From contig JAFZQG010000004.1 in NCBI GenBank assembly GCA_017550145.1, positions 186,001 to 250,000 of the forward strand: a stretch of DNA of 64,000 nt, written 5' to 3'. Positions 7,734-16,963 of the stretch are shown piece by piece; the first letter of the stretch is position 1, and each line of letters begins with the position of its first letter. Source of the DNA: Erysipelotrichaceae bacterium (GTDB lineage: Bacteria; Bacillota_I; Bacilli_A; Erysipelotrichales; Erysipelotrichaceae). The notes beneath the pieces are model-generated. The model had not been told where the DNA came from, searched no databases, and saw only the letters and a program-made list of their open reading frames with translations. Both the position numbers and the translations under genes were made by a program.

Positions 7734-8774
7734 ATGAGAAAATTTGATTATAGCTTTTTGGAAATCAGCATTCCTGCCAACATAGCGTCGCTATCTGCGA
7801 TAATAGCAGATCTTCGTGCGAAAGGTAATTTTAGGAAACTTCAGTATGCGGATTCTTATGAAAGACTGCGGAAGAAGGCGATTGTGGAATCAGTAAAAAG
7901 CAGTAATGCCATTGAGGGCATAGTAACGACAGATGACAGGATAAGGGATATTGTGAACGGTGCTATCCCGGTCACTCACGATGAGAAAGAAATATCCGGT
8001 TATAAAGAGGCGCTGAATCTTATCCATATGAACCACGATCACATGGAACTGAATGAGGATACAATTAATATGCTTCATAGAATGATGGAAGCAGAAGTCA
8101 ATCCCGCTGAAGCTGGACAATACAAGTCTCGTGATAACATGATTATGGAGTACCTTCCCGATGGTACCAGACATATCAGATTTAAACCTGTTTCCGCAAA
8201 AGAAACCCCTAAAGCAATGGAGCAGCTTCTTCTGGCGTATTATGATGCAAGACAGAATTCCAATATTGCAGATCTTTTGCTTATACCATGCTTTATTGTG
8301 GATTTTCTATGTATTCATCCATATCTTGATGGTAACGGAAGACTATCAAGACTGCTTACTGTACTTCTTTTGTATATGTCAGGATATGACATAGGAAGAT
8401 ATATATCTATTGAAGGACAGATTAACAAGTATAAAGAAAGCTACTATGATGCATTAGAGCGGTCTTCTGCAAAATGGCATGAGAACCAAAATGATTACAC
8501 ACCTTTTATGGTGTATTTCATGCAGATCCTTTACAGATGCTACAAAGAACTGGACGAGTCATTTATGGAAATAACATTAAAGAAGGCCAAAAAATCGAAA
8601 CGGGTAGAAGCCATTCTTTTAAATGCTGTTGTTCCTGTTTCAAAGAGCGAAATCCTGGACAAAGTGCCTGATATCAGCGTTAAAACAGTTGAGCTGGTCC
8701 TAAGTAATCTGCTAAAAGAAAACAGGATCGTTAAAATCGGCTCTTATAAAGACGCCAGATATATGAAAAAGTAG
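7734..8774 (+). CDS. Fic-domain AMP-transferase with N-terminal inhibitory motif
   Basis: This 346-residue cytoplasmic protein has the Fic active site HPYLDGNGRLSR (residues ~200-211; canonical HPFxDGNGRxxR) and, near residue 60, SSNAIEG, the SxxxE(G/N) inhibitory helix that blocks the active site in auto-inhibited Fic enzymes. The C-terminal ~75 residues look like a winged helix. Fic enzymes usually transfer AMP from ATP to a Ser, Thr or Tyr of a target protein. The target is unknown. The ribosome site is weak. It follows the duplicated lysS end directly, so it may be cargo of an integrated element, and its promoter lies in a palindrome. Confidence 0.93.
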   Translation: MRKFDYSFLEISIPANIASLSAIIADLRAKGNFRKLQYADSYERLRKKAIVESVKSSNAIEGIVTTDDRIRDIVNGAIPVTHDEKEISGYKEALNLIHMNHDHMELNEDTINMLHRMMEAEVNPAEAGQYKSRDNMIMEYLPDGTRHIRFKPVSAKETPKAMEQLLLAYYDARQNSNIADLLLIPCFIVDFLCIHPYLDGNGRLSRLLTVLLLYMSGYDIGRYISIEGQINKYKESYYDALERSSAKWHENQNDYTPFMVYFMQILYRCYKELDESFMEITLKKAKKSKRVEAILLNAVVPVSKSEILDKVPDISVKTVELVLSNLLKENRIVKIGSYKDARYMKK

Positions 8775-8877
8775 TTTTTCCTTACTAGTATATTTCTGAA
8801 TAAAAAAACAGCACGGCAAACATGAATTTAATATCTTATGCATTCAGTTGAACATTAAGAAACGAGGAAATATAAAC

Positions 8878-9177
8878 ATGAAAGAAAGAAAAAAACTGTC
8901 AGATGAAAATCTTGAAAAAGTAAGCGGCGGAAAAGAATACGACTATGTCATTGAGTGGGAGGGAGTTGCTCTGTTCGGGCATAGCTCCTCTTATTCGGTA
9001 TGGCTAAGTCAAGAATATAATTATTGTCGGAGTATGGAAAGAAGGATTCAGGATTGCGAAGAAGCGGGAAACTATGAAGAAGCAAAAAGACTGGTTCATG
9101 AACTCTACGATAATATCGATCCAAAATGGAAAGGGGAAAGGAAAATGATCAAAGGAGGTTACGCCCAATACTGGTGA
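8878..9177 (+). CDS. Double-glycine leader peptide 1 (99 aa)
   Basis: The product starts with an 18-residue leader KLSDENLEKVSGG, the double-glycine type cut by C39-peptidase ABC transporters during export. The 81-residue remainder is acidic and aromatic, with two Cys and no recognisable fold. ATG 8878 is chosen over an in-frame TTG at 8848 because GAGGAAA sits ten bases before it. It heads a likely operon with a second leader peptide and an acyltransferase-3 protein. It could be a bacteriocin, a RiPP precursor or a signalling peptide; no exporter is in the window. Confidence 0.75.
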   Translation: MKERKKLSDENLEKVSGGKEYDYVIEWEGVALFGHSSSYSVWLSQEYNYCRSMERRIQDCEEAGNYEEAKRLVHELYDNIDPKWKGERKMIKGGYAQYW

Positions 9178-9274
9178 TCATAAAAAAACAGGAGAGGATA
9201 TTTTTGATTTATAGATTGTAAACAACAGCAAATAAATTCCAACTAAGGCAAAAGAACAAAAAGGAAATAATACT

Positions 9275-9562
9275 ATGTCAGAGAAAGAATATTTGATTAA
9301 GGATGAAGAATTAAAAGAAGTAAGCGGAGGTAACGCATTATCTCCAACAAACGAGGAAACTGCCGCATTTGAAGCTGCGTTGAATAAAGTTAACGGCAAG
9401 ACATGCAGGTTCTGTAAAAAGGTATTCAGCAAAGATGCCGTAATGGCCTATTATCAAAACAGGAAGTTCACTCTCTACAAATATGCTATTAAGTACGAAT
9501 TCAAAGCAGTGCCTTGTATTTCCTGCGGTTACTGGAGGTTTGTTGATTCTGATTTTAATTAG
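9275..9562 (+). CDS. Double-glycine leader peptide 2, zinc-ribbon-like (95 aa)
   Basis: The leader IKDEELKEVSGG ends at residue ~20. The remainder carries CRFCKKVF and CISCGYW about 45 residues apart, a pattern that fits one zinc ribbon or two disulphides. AAGGAAA precedes the ATG. It lies 97 bases after peptide 1 and 23 bases before the acyltransferase gene on the same strand, and no terminator separates them. The leader suggests export by a peptidase-containing ABC transporter encoded elsewhere. Confidence 0.75.
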   Translation: MSEKEYLIKDEELKEVSGGNALSPTNEETAAFEAALNKVNGKTCRFCKKVFSKDAVMAYYQNRKFTLYKYAIKYEFKAVPCISCGYWRFVDSDFN

Positions 9563-9585
9563 AATGTAAGAAAGAGGACAACAGC

Positions 9586-10650
9586 ATGAAGAAAAAAGGA
9601 AAAGCAAGGATAGAACTGATAGATGTGGCAAAGGCCATTACGATTTTTCTGGTAATTGTCGGCCATGCAGCCAGTAATTCAGCTACACCGTTATACAGAA
9701 GGGTGCTGTATTCATTTCACATGCCGCTGTTTTTCTTTCTGGCAGGATTGAGTATAAAACCGGTCCTGATCAATGACTGGAAAGGATGGAGAAAATTCCT
9801 TAAGAAGAATATTCTTGCACTGATAGTTCCGTATTTCATCTGGGGCCTGATTTTTTCACCTTTCTCTTTTGCTATCTTCCCCAAACTGTTTTACGGTTCA
9901 TGGACAGCTATTGCCTCAACAGGAACACTTTCTTCGCTGTGGTTTCTGACGGCTTTCTTTGTAGCGAGGATCATAACTCAGGCAGTTGTTTCTTTTTCTT
10001 TCAGATTTGAAAAGACGAAGCTCAGACTGTTCTACATGATTTCTGCAATTGCAATGTTTGCCATAGGATTCTCTTTCCCTTACCTGGAGCAGGGATATCC
10101 GTGGTGTCTGGATGTCGCATTTGTCGCATCCGGATTCATGCTTATGGGAATCGGACTCAGGGAGCCAATTCTTATCATTGCTCAGCAGAAAACGGTCACC
10201 CTGGGCGTGATGTTTGTGGTGAGCCTGGCTATCTTTCTTTGTTCCACTGTATTAAGAGCAGATTCGCTTGCGTTGGTTCGTATGTGCGCTGCTGAATACG
10301 GCAATCTATTCTGGTTCTTTGTAACCTCTTTATCAGGAACAATGCTTGTGATGTCACTATCGATGCTGTTTATCAGGATCGCCCGAGAAGGGGTAAGGCC
10401 GTTCAGCTATAAGACGATTACTTATATCGGGACCCATACAATGGGAATATTCCTTCTTCATAAAAATATGCTGCAGGATCTGATCCTTCCTTTGCTGTCA
10501 AAAATCATTCCTGATATAGAATATCTGAAAGTATTACTGGGAAGTTTTATTGCACTTATTATCGCAGTGTTGTTGTGCACGATAATTGAAAGATATATCC
10601 CTCAGCTTCTGGGCCAGTTTCCTAAATACGAAGATCAAAAAGAAGCTTAG
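9586..10650 (+). CDS. Acyltransferase-3 family membrane protein
   Basis: The 354-residue protein has about ten hydrophobic helices. The first contains DVAKAITIFLVIVGHAA, with the Gly-His dipeptide that forms the acyltransferase-3 active site, followed by the FHMPLFFFLAG segment typical of this family. Members O-acetylate or acylate sugars, peptidoglycan or lipids at the membrane. Its position directly behind two double-glycine leader peptides suggests it might act on them or belong to the same surface function, but this is inference from context. The ribosome site AGAGGA is good. Confidence 0.88.
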   Translation: MKKKGKARIELIDVAKAITIFLVIVGHAASNSATPLYRRVLYSFHMPLFFFLAGLSIKPVLINDWKGWRKFLKKNILALIVPYFIWGLIFSPFSFAIFPKLFYGSWTAIASTGTLSSLWFLTAFFVARIITQAVVSFSFRFEKTKLRLFYMISAIAMFAIGFSFPYLEQGYPWCLDVAFVASGFMLMGIGLREPILIIAQQKTVTLGVMFVVSLAIFLCSTVLRADSLALVRMCAAEYGNLFWFFVTSLSGTMLVMSLSMLFIRIAREGVRPFSYKTITYIGTHTMGIFLLHKNMLQDLILPLLSKIIPDIEYLKVLLGSFIALIIAVLLCTIIERYIPQLLGQFPKYEDQKEA

Positions 10651-10733
10651 TGTAACGTTTAAAGCCATGTCAAAAGACCAGCAGATCTGCTCTGTGAAGG
10701 CTGTAATATAATCAAGGCAAGAAAAAAAATGAA

Positions 10734-10783
10734 AAAGACATCTTCGATTGTGGATAAGTCCACTTTCCCAGATGTCTTTATTC
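10734..10783. terminator. Bidirectional terminator between convergent genes
   Basis: A 10-bp stem (aaagacatct/agatgtcttt) encloses a smaller inner hairpin (tggataagtcca), with A-rich and T-rich flanks on the two sides. It separates the acyltransferase from the convergent VOC gene. Confidence 0.8.
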
Positions 10784-10836
10784 TTTAATAATTCTTACAA
10801 AACCCCACGATTCTTCAAACTACCATGAGCTTAAGA

Positions 10837-11223
10837 TCACTCTCCTTTTTTCATGTGCTGAATCAGATTAATCTGCAGTCCCGTTGGAGACATCATCATG
10901 GCTGATTTTGATACAGGAGTCTCAATGATCTTATCGCCGTAGAAGTTTTTGAAACCGCGCGAAAGCAACAGCCCATAGGCTTCATCAAAATCATCGACAT
11001 TCATGCGTATGGCCATTATATCCCGATCTACAGGCAGTTCTGAATCGGTTTGCGCTATATCGATGCAGAAGCCGTTTTCATCCTTCATACGAATACCGGT
11101 AAAATCTTTTTCACCGATATTTTCCATTTCATGGCGCTTTTTGAAACCAAGTTCTTCAAACAGCAAAACAAGAGGTTCTGCGTTTTTTGTAACGATCTGT
11201 GGATTAAAGGTTGTTATTTTCAT
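10837..11223 (-). CDS. VOC (glyoxalase/bleomycin-resistance fold) protein
   Basis: The 128-residue product has the length and beta-alpha-beta-beta-beta layout of one VOC domain pair: FNPQIVTKNAEPLVLLFEELGF at the start, then DIMAIRMNVDDFDEAYGLLLSRGF at the middle and a final GLQINLIQH strand. Members bind a divalent metal and act on thiols or antibiotics, or only bind ligands. Metal ligands are not obvious here, so activity is uncertain. A GGAGGATC site precedes the start. It is a lone gene. Confidence 0.75.
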   Translation of the reverse strand: MKITTFNPQIVTKNAEPLVLLFEELGFKKRHEMENIGEKDFTGIRMKDENGFCIDIAQTDSELPVDRDIMAIRMNVDDFDEAYGLLLSRGFKNFYGDKIIETPVSKSAMMMSPTGLQINLIQHMKKGE

Positions 11224-11461
11224 ATACTGATTGATCCTCCTTGAATATATGCTTGTTAAAAATATTATAACAGTTATCTGCGGTCTCGTTTCTTCCTGAT
11301 GATGATATTAATATGCTTGTTGGCAAGCTTCTTGAGCATAAAGAAATCGCTTAACTGTATTTTTATAAATCGTTGAAGCAGGTATAAGCTACAGTTTTCT
11401 GAAAACAGGATACATGAAGCCGATATGGTATCATTAAGTTTAAGAACGAACAGACTTAAAT
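11224..11461. other. Intergenic region, divergent promoters
   Basis: This AT-rich stretch separates the VOC gene (minus) from the ATC-hydrolase-like gene (plus). I see no further gene, repeat or clear regulatory structure. Confidence 0.5.
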
Positions 11462-12088
11462 ATGAATCAAAAAGAAATCAGAAAGAACATAAAATCATTT
11501 TCAAAGTATTATCGTAATGCGCTCATTAATGAAGGGATGGATGATATTGAGAAACGGATGTCTTTGTATGAGACAAGGCTGAAAGAAATGTATAATTCTG
11601 AAAATTATGCAAAGCATAATATCTATCCTTCTACCAATGTTTCTTTTGTCTATGCAGTTATAGCCATGTGTCTGGAACTAAAGGATGCGGGATTTGAAGA
11701 TGAAAGAATCATCAGGGCTGTAGAAAAAGGTATGGAAGGACGATGGAACGCTTTTGTGAAGATCCTTAAGTTCATTGATCTTTTCCCGAACTGTTTCTCG
11801 ATCGTCCGTAAATGGAACGATTCGGATCATGCTTCCAGAGTAAAAGACGGAAGCATCACTTATGATTATTTCAGTTCAGAAAAAGACAAGGTCGAATACA
11901 GCATAAGTAAGTGTATGTACGTTGAGATGTTTTCGTCCTATGGGATCCGTCCTTTATGCAAGATATTCTGCAATACTGATCTGATAGCTTATTCGGGTCT
12001 GACCAGACATGTCAAATTTGTCCGACACTCAGATCTTTCGGATGGATGCGCATGTTTTGATGAAGTAATTAAAAAAAAGAAATTATAA
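11462..12088 (+). CDS. L-2-amino-thiazoline-4-carboxylate hydrolase-like protein
   Basis: The 208-residue product ends with CNTDLIAYSGLTRHVKFVR and a nearby GCACFD, which matches the C-terminal pattern of the ATC hydrolase family (a Cys/Asp-rich segment followed by an Arg strand and a Cys-Asp motif). The founding enzyme opens the thiazoline ring on the way to cysteine, but many clostridial members have unknown roles. No classic ribosome site is visible before the ATG. It is followed after 43 bases by the amidohydrolase gene, so the two may be co-transcribed. Confidence 0.6.
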   Translation: MNQKEIRKNIKSFSKYYRNALINEGMDDIEKRMSLYETRLKEMYNSENYAKHNIYPSTNVSFVYAVIAMCLELKDAGFEDERIIRAVEKGMEGRWNAFVKILKFIDLFPNCFSIVRKWNDSDHASRVKDGSITYDYFSSEKDKVEYSISKCMYVEMFSSYGIRPLCKIFCNTDLIAYSGLTRHVKFVRHSDLSDGCACFDEVIKKKKL

Positions 12089-12131
12089 GATAATTGAATT
12101 AGTAACGTATTTCTACGAGGGGGAGTCACAT

Positions 12132-13421
12132 ATGAAATATGCGTTTACAAACGGAACGATCTTAAACGGAACCATAGATATGGAACCGGTTATTGGAAAG
12201 ACCGTGCTTGTTGAAGGGGAAAAGATAAGCGATATCGTTGATGATAAGGATGTACCGTCCGATTATGAAAAGATCGATCTGAACGGTTCTTATCTGCTTC
12301 CCGGACTGATCGATCTACATGTCCATCTTGCCCTAAGCGGAGAACCTCCAAAACCTGATTCCAAACCTAAGGATTACAGTAAGCTTTATGCCTTGCTTAC
12401 AGGCAATAAGATAGTCAGATTCTTTGCCAGGAATCTGGTAGCCGGATATGCCAGGACCGAGGTGATGAGTGGTGTCACGACACTAAGAACTGTCGGTGGT
12501 ATTCTGGATTTTGATGCCCAGGTAAGAGATATGATCAGGGAAGGCAAACTGGTCGGACCAAGGATCCTTTGCGCAAATACAGGTGTCTCAGTTCCGGGTG
12601 GTCACTTTGCCGGTTCGATCGCTACTGCTGTCAGTTCACCGGAAGAGGCTAAACAGCTTGTCAGAGAAATACACAAGACCAATCCTGATCTGATCAAGCT
12701 GATGATCACGGGCGGTGTCATGGATTCCGATGAAAGCGGAATGCCCGGTGTACTAAAGATGTCTCCGGACATTGTTAAAGCTGCCTGTGAGGAAGCACAT
12801 GAACTCGGCTATAAAGTTGCTGCCCACGTTGAAAGCACAGAAGGTGTAAGAGTTGCCTTGGAAAACGGAGTTGATTCCATTGAACACGGCGCAACACCTG
12901 ATGAGGAGATCATAAAACTCTTCAAGGAAAGAAAAGCCGTCGATATCTGCACGCTGTCTCCGGCTATTCCATATGCGAAATTTGAACTGTCCGAAAGCAA
13001 CGCCTTACCGGTCGCCAAGCAGAATGGTGAGATCGTACTGGAAGGTGTAATCAATTGTGCCAAGGCCTGTATCGAAAACGATATTCCGGTAGGACTCGGC
13101 AGTGATGTCAGCTGTCCGTTTGTTACGCACTATAACTTCTGGAGAGAACTATACTACTTCAGCAAATATATCGGCAGACCAAAGAAAGAAGCTCTGTATA
13201 GAGCTACACTGGGTAATGCCAGAATCATTGACCTCGATAAAGAAATCGGAAGCATCGAAAAAGGCAAATGTGCCGATCTGATCGTTGTCAGAGATAATCC
13301 GCTAGAAGATCTTACGGCTTTAAGAAACGTCTCGATTGTCATGACCAGAGGAAGACTTATCCGCAAACCGAAACATAAAAAGATGGATCATATCGACGCA
13401 CTCTTAGATAAATATATGTAA
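12132..13421 (+). CDS. Amidohydrolase-family metal enzyme (imidazolonepropionase/prolidase-like)
   Basis: This 429-residue enzyme has the amidohydrolase metal motifs in order: DLHVHLALSG, a Lys in LIKLMITGG, AAHVES, IEHGATPD and GLGSDVSCP. It is flanked by the usual small beta-sandwich formed from both ends (GSIEKGKCADLIVV near the C-terminus). It should hydrolyse an amide, cyclic amide or dipeptide bond in the cytoplasm, and the exact substrate is not readable. GAGGGGGAG precedes the start. It sits between an ATC-hydrolase-like gene and a P-loop gene on the same strand. Confidence 0.88.
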   Translation: MKYAFTNGTILNGTIDMEPVIGKTVLVEGEKISDIVDDKDVPSDYEKIDLNGSYLLPGLIDLHVHLALSGEPPKPDSKPKDYSKLYALLTGNKIVRFFARNLVAGYARTEVMSGVTTLRTVGGILDFDAQVRDMIREGKLVGPRILCANTGVSVPGGHFAGSIATAVSSPEEAKQLVREIHKTNPDLIKLMITGGVMDSDESGMPGVLKMSPDIVKAACEEAHELGYKVAAHVESTEGVRVALENGVDSIEHGATPDEEIIKLFKERKAVDICTLSPAIPYAKFELSESNALPVAKQNGEIVLEGVINCAKACIENDIPVGLGSDVSCPFVTHYNFWRELYYFSKYIGRPKKEALYRATLGNARIIDLDKEIGSIEKGKCADLIVVRDNPLEDLTALRNVSIVMTRGRLIRKPKHKKMDHIDALLDKYM

Positions 13422-13450
13422 ACAGGACTGTTAAATAAAAAGGGAAAATT

Positions 13451-14533
13451 ATGGAAAAATATACAGAATTGTCACAAGCTATTGAAGATCCATCGCTTGC
13501 CATAATCAGCGATGATATCGCTTCAGCAAGAGAACTCAACAGAATTTATGTCAAATACAGAGTCCTTCCGAAAAAACAGAAGAGGATCTCCAATTACTAT
13601 TCAAATGAGTACCTTGGTCGCAGTGTACCGGATATGTACGAACTTAAAAAAGAAGAACTGATATATGGTAGTGAGATCTTTGAAGATCTGGATCTGCCGA
13701 TCGAGAAATACGCACTTTCAGAACCGGATCTTTATTATAAAGAAGAAAGTTTCAATTCAGGTGATACCAATATCTGTTTCGTACTCGGTCATTCGGGAAG
13801 CGGAAAGTCGGTCATGTCAAGAACGCTTGAGGGTAACGATATCGATCATATCGAACTTGATGATCTGATGCTTACGGCTGATCATTTCACCATGGACGAA
13901 CTGAAAGAATATTCCGATGTCTTATACAGCTTCTTTAATAACGAAGGTAAGAAATACTATATCGGTGTTGAAGAAAGAGAAACTATTCCTAAGGAAGAAT
14001 ACGAAGACAAGGTATTTATTGATTTTGTCAGGTATGCCATGGATTATGCGAAACAGCATAAAGAAAAGAAATACATCATAGACGGAATCTGGATTTATCT
14101 GTATTTTGATGATCCATCCGAGTTTGAGGATTATGCGGTCTTCATCAAAGGAACATCTTTCCTCAAATCCAAGATCCGTGCAACAAGAAGAGAGATGCAG
14201 AGAGACAAGGAAACTCTACAGGACAGAAAACAGATGTTCGGCAGAGAGGTCAGAAACTATCTTCTGGATGAAGACAAGATCGATAAGTTCCGCAATTATT
14301 TCAGTGATAGTCCCTATACGATATTCAGAGAAGAAGAAAATGAAGCCGACAAGAAAGCCGAACTCGTAATAAACGAACTCAACAGTATCGACAGATGTTT
14401 CATGGATGAGGATATAGAAGGTATTAAAGAGATAATCAGAAAAGCTGAAGCAAACAGCGAATTATCCAACTGGAATAAGTTAAGGATAATCAACGAAGCA
14501 CAGGCAGCTTTAGTCGAACTTCATATGCAGTAA
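13451..14533 (+). CDS. P-loop NTPase/kinase-like protein of unknown role
   Basis: The 360-residue protein has a Walker A motif VLGHSGSGKSVMSR near residue 117, after ~110 residues of polar, unassigned sequence. A short acidic motif IELDDLM follows the P-loop, and KKYIIDGIWIYL is a Walker-B-like strand. The order (P-loop, LDD, DGIW, then a basic helix RATRREMQRDKE) recalls small-molecule or nucleoside kinases. The C-terminal ~90 residues are helical and acidic. It is 29 bases after the amidohydrolase gene and probably co-transcribed. I do not recognise a named family. Confidence 0.7.
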   Translation: MEKYTELSQAIEDPSLAIISDDIASARELNRIYVKYRVLPKKQKRISNYYSNEYLGRSVPDMYELKKEELIYGSEIFEDLDLPIEKYALSEPDLYYKEESFNSGDTNICFVLGHSGSGKSVMSRTLEGNDIDHIELDDLMLTADHFTMDELKEYSDVLYSFFNNEGKKYYIGVEERETIPKEEYEDKVFIDFVRYAMDYAKQHKEKKYIIDGIWIYLYFDDPSEFEDYAVFIKGTSFLKSKIRATRREMQRDKETLQDRKQMFGREVRNYLLDEDKIDKFRNYFSDSPYTIFREEENEADKKAELVINELNSIDRCFMDEDIEGIKEIIRKAEANSELSNWNKLRIINEAQAALVELHMQ

Positions 14534-14539
14534 AACAGT

Positions 14540-14569
14540 AAAACGACCGTTCACAAGAACGGCCGTTTT
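14540..14569. terminator. Bidirectional terminator
   Basis: A 13-position stem (aaaacgaccgttc/gaacggccgtttt) with one mismatch and an acaa loop, A-rich on one side and T-rich on the other, sits between the P-loop gene and the convergent gdhA. Confidence 0.85.
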
Positions 14570-14592
14570 CATAGATAATAATTAATCATTTA

Positions 14593-15945
14593 TCAGAACA
14601 GTCCCTGTTCCAGCATGGCTTCTGCCACTTTTTCAAAACCGGCAATATTGGCACCGGATACCAGATCATAACCAAGTCCGAATTCTTCGGCAGCTTTCAC
14701 GGAATTATCGTGAATGGTCTTCATCATCCGATGCAGCTGTTCATCAACTTCTTCGGCGGTCCAGGAGAGTCTTTCCGAGTTCTGGGACATTTCCAGAGCG
14801 GAGACACCGACACCGCCGGCATTGACAGCCTTGGATGGAGCGACGATGATGTGTTCACAGGATCTCAGATATGATAAGGCATCATTGGTCGTAGGCATGT
14901 TCGCTACTTCGATGTAGTATTTTACGCCTGAATCGCCGATCAGTTTCGCTGCTTCAAAACCGACATCGTTCTGAACGGCTGCCGGCATATAGATATCCAC
15001 ATCACTTACGCCCCAGAATTTCTTGTTAGGTACAAATTCACAGTTGAATTTCTCCGCATAAGGTTTGCAATGCATAGGATCGATTCTGCGCATTTCCAGA
15101 ATATAGTTAAGTTTTTCTTCAGTACTTATTCCATCAGGATCTCTGATATAACCGTCAGGTCCGGACATATAGATGACCTTAGCATTTAACTCGGCTGCCT
15201 TTTTCATAATGCCCCAGGCTACGTTGCCATAACCGGAAACACCGATCCTTTTTCCTTCAAGGGTATCGTTTTCGTGCTTTAGTACTTCATTGAGATAATA
15301 AACAGCACCGTAACCTGTTGCTTCCGGACGGATCAAAGAACCGCCGTAAGAAAGTCCTTTACCGGTAAGTACACCGTTTTCAAAATTTCCTTTTAAACGT
15401 CTATACTGGCCAAACAGATAACCGATTTCTCTTTGCGATACGCCCATGTCTCCGGCCGGAACATCGATGTCCGGTCCAATGTATCTGTATAAGGCCGTCA
15501 TGAAACTCTGACAGAAGCGCATGATTTCTGATTCGGATTTTCCTGCCGGATCAAAATCGCTTCCGCCTTTGCCGCCGCCGATCGGCATCCCGGTCAAAGC
15601 GTTCTTAAAGGTCTGTTCAAAAGCCAGAAACTTGATGATACTTTCATTGACGTTCTTCTGAAAACGCAGACCGCCTTTGTACGGACCGATCGCACCATTA
15701 AACTGGCAGCGATAGCCCATGTTGGTATGAGCATTTCCTTCATCATCAGTCCAGACGACCCTGAACTTGAACAGACGCTCCGGACTTATCAGACGCATCA
15801 GCAGATCGTTTTTCTTATACTCCGGATGTTTATCAACGACCGGTTCGATCGACAGTAAAAATTCTTCTACTGCCTGAACGAATTCCGGTTGCGAATCGTA
15901 TCGGTTGTAGATGGTTTCAATAGTATCTTTTATATATTGATTCAT
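14593..15945 (-). CDS. gdhA: Glutamate dehydrogenase (hexameric, NADP type)
   Basis: The 450-residue enzyme interconverts glutamate with 2-oxoglutarate and ammonium. Visible signatures are YKGGLRF, the catalytic-lysine region PIGGGKGGSDFDP, DVPAGDMGVSQREIG and the nucleotide-binding VSGYGNVAWG. I chose the ATG at 15945, giving MNQYIKDTIETIYNR, which matches the family's start and has AGAGG upstream; an ATG pair 27 bases earlier lacks a ribosome site. It is monocistronic and shares a terminator with the convergent P-loop gene. Together with type III glutamine synthetase it covers ammonium assimilation. Confidence 0.96.
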   Translation of the reverse strand: MNQYIKDTIETIYNRYDSQPEFVQAVEEFLLSIEPVVDKHPEYKKNDLLMRLISPERLFKFRVVWTDDEGNAHTNMGYRCQFNGAIGPYKGGLRFQKNVNESIIKFLAFEQTFKNALTGMPIGGGKGGSDFDPAGKSESEIMRFCQSFMTALYRYIGPDIDVPAGDMGVSQREIGYLFGQYRRLKGNFENGVLTGKGLSYGGSLIRPEATGYGAVYYLNEVLKHENDTLEGKRIGVSGYGNVAWGIMKKAAELNAKVIYMSGPDGYIRDPDGISTEEKLNYILEMRRIDPMHCKPYAEKFNCEFVPNKKFWGVSDVDIYMPAAVQNDVGFEAAKLIGDSGVKYYIEVANMPTTNDALSYLRSCEHIIVAPSKAVNAGGVGVSALEMSQNSERLSWTAEEVDEQLHRMMKTIHDNSVKAAEEFGLGYDLVSGANIAGFEKVAEAMLEQGLF

Positions 15946-16100
15946 TGATATATATACCTCTGATTTCATCATAGCAGATTATTTCAATTAAAACGGAAAA
16001 TATACCGAAATAAGTTGATTGTTTTGAATGATATCTATATCAATAAGAAAGCCTCACAGTCTTTCGACCAGTTTTGATGTGTTATCATTAATTCAAAGTT

Positions 16101-16949
16101 ATGAAAAATAAACATGGATCACAAAACAGCCTTTTATACAAAGCAGCACTTCTTTTTATGATGCTGTTTTTTGTTTGCGGCTGTGCCAAGAAAGAAATCG
16201 TTGAGATCGATGACGTCAATGATCTGCATGGTTTAAAGGTCGGAGTCAATGTTGCCTGGGAATGTGACTATGTGTTAACCGGCAGAAGCGATATGGAGAT
16301 ATACCGCTACGATATGACAGCTGATATGCTGATGGCACTAAACTACAACAACGTCGATGCGATCGCTGTTGATGATGTCAGCTGGAGGATCTTAAGTACC
16401 AATTCCACGGGATTAGAAAAAATCGAACCGGAATTTGCCGTAGTCGGATATATTCTGTATTTTGCGGGAGATAAAGGAGAACTTGCGGAAGAATATAATT
16501 CCTTCCTGGCGGAGTTCAAAAAGACTGATGATTACAAAGCGTTGATCGACAGAATAAATTCATATGACGGAAACGATTATGAGATGCCGGATATACCGGT
16601 CAATAAAGACGGTAAGACGGTAAGGGTTGCTTCTGATGTGGCAGGTTATCCTAGAGCGTATCTGGAAACAGATGGAAGCTGTGTGGGCTTTGATATAGAA
16701 ATGGCCTTATGGTTTGGCGCAAAGTGCGGTTACAATATAGAACTTGTACCGACCGAATTCAATGAAGCGATCATTGGATTAAAAAACGGCACTTATGATG
16801 CGGCCTTAGGATATATATCTGATGTTTACGCAGATGAGGCAAGAATGTGCGGTTTTATTCCTTCGGACAGTTATGGTGAAACACCACTATATTTTGTGAA
16901 GAAGAACACTACCGGAAACATTTCGATCAATTCCGAAATACTCGGATAG
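16101..16949 (+). CDS. Amino-acid ABC transporter substrate-binding lipoprotein
   Basis: The 282-residue product has a signal with lipobox FFVCGCAKK and should be anchored on the outer membrane face. Residues ~165-270 match the start of a family-3 solute-binding domain (KTVRVASDVAGYPRA, then CVGFDIEMALWFG). Residues ~35-155 look like the C-terminal lobe portion of such a domain (LHGLKVGVN, VDAIAVDD). The order is therefore unusual, as if two partial binding domains were joined. It is followed by a matching permease after 14 bases, which supports uptake of a polar amino acid. Confidence 0.82.
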   Translation: MKNKHGSQNSLLYKAALLFMMLFFVCGCAKKEIVEIDDVNDLHGLKVGVNVAWECDYVLTGRSDMEIYRYDMTADMLMALNYNNVDAIAVDDVSWRILSTNSTGLEKIEPEFAVVGYILYFAGDKGELAEEYNSFLAEFKKTDDYKALIDRINSYDGNDYEMPDIPVNKDGKTVRVASDVAGYPRAYLETDGSCVGFDIEMALWFGAKCGYNIELVPTEFNEAIIGLKNGTYDAALGYISDVYADEARMCGFIPSDSYGETPLYFVKKNTTGNISINSEILG

Positions 16950-16963
16950 AAAGGATCTGATAT

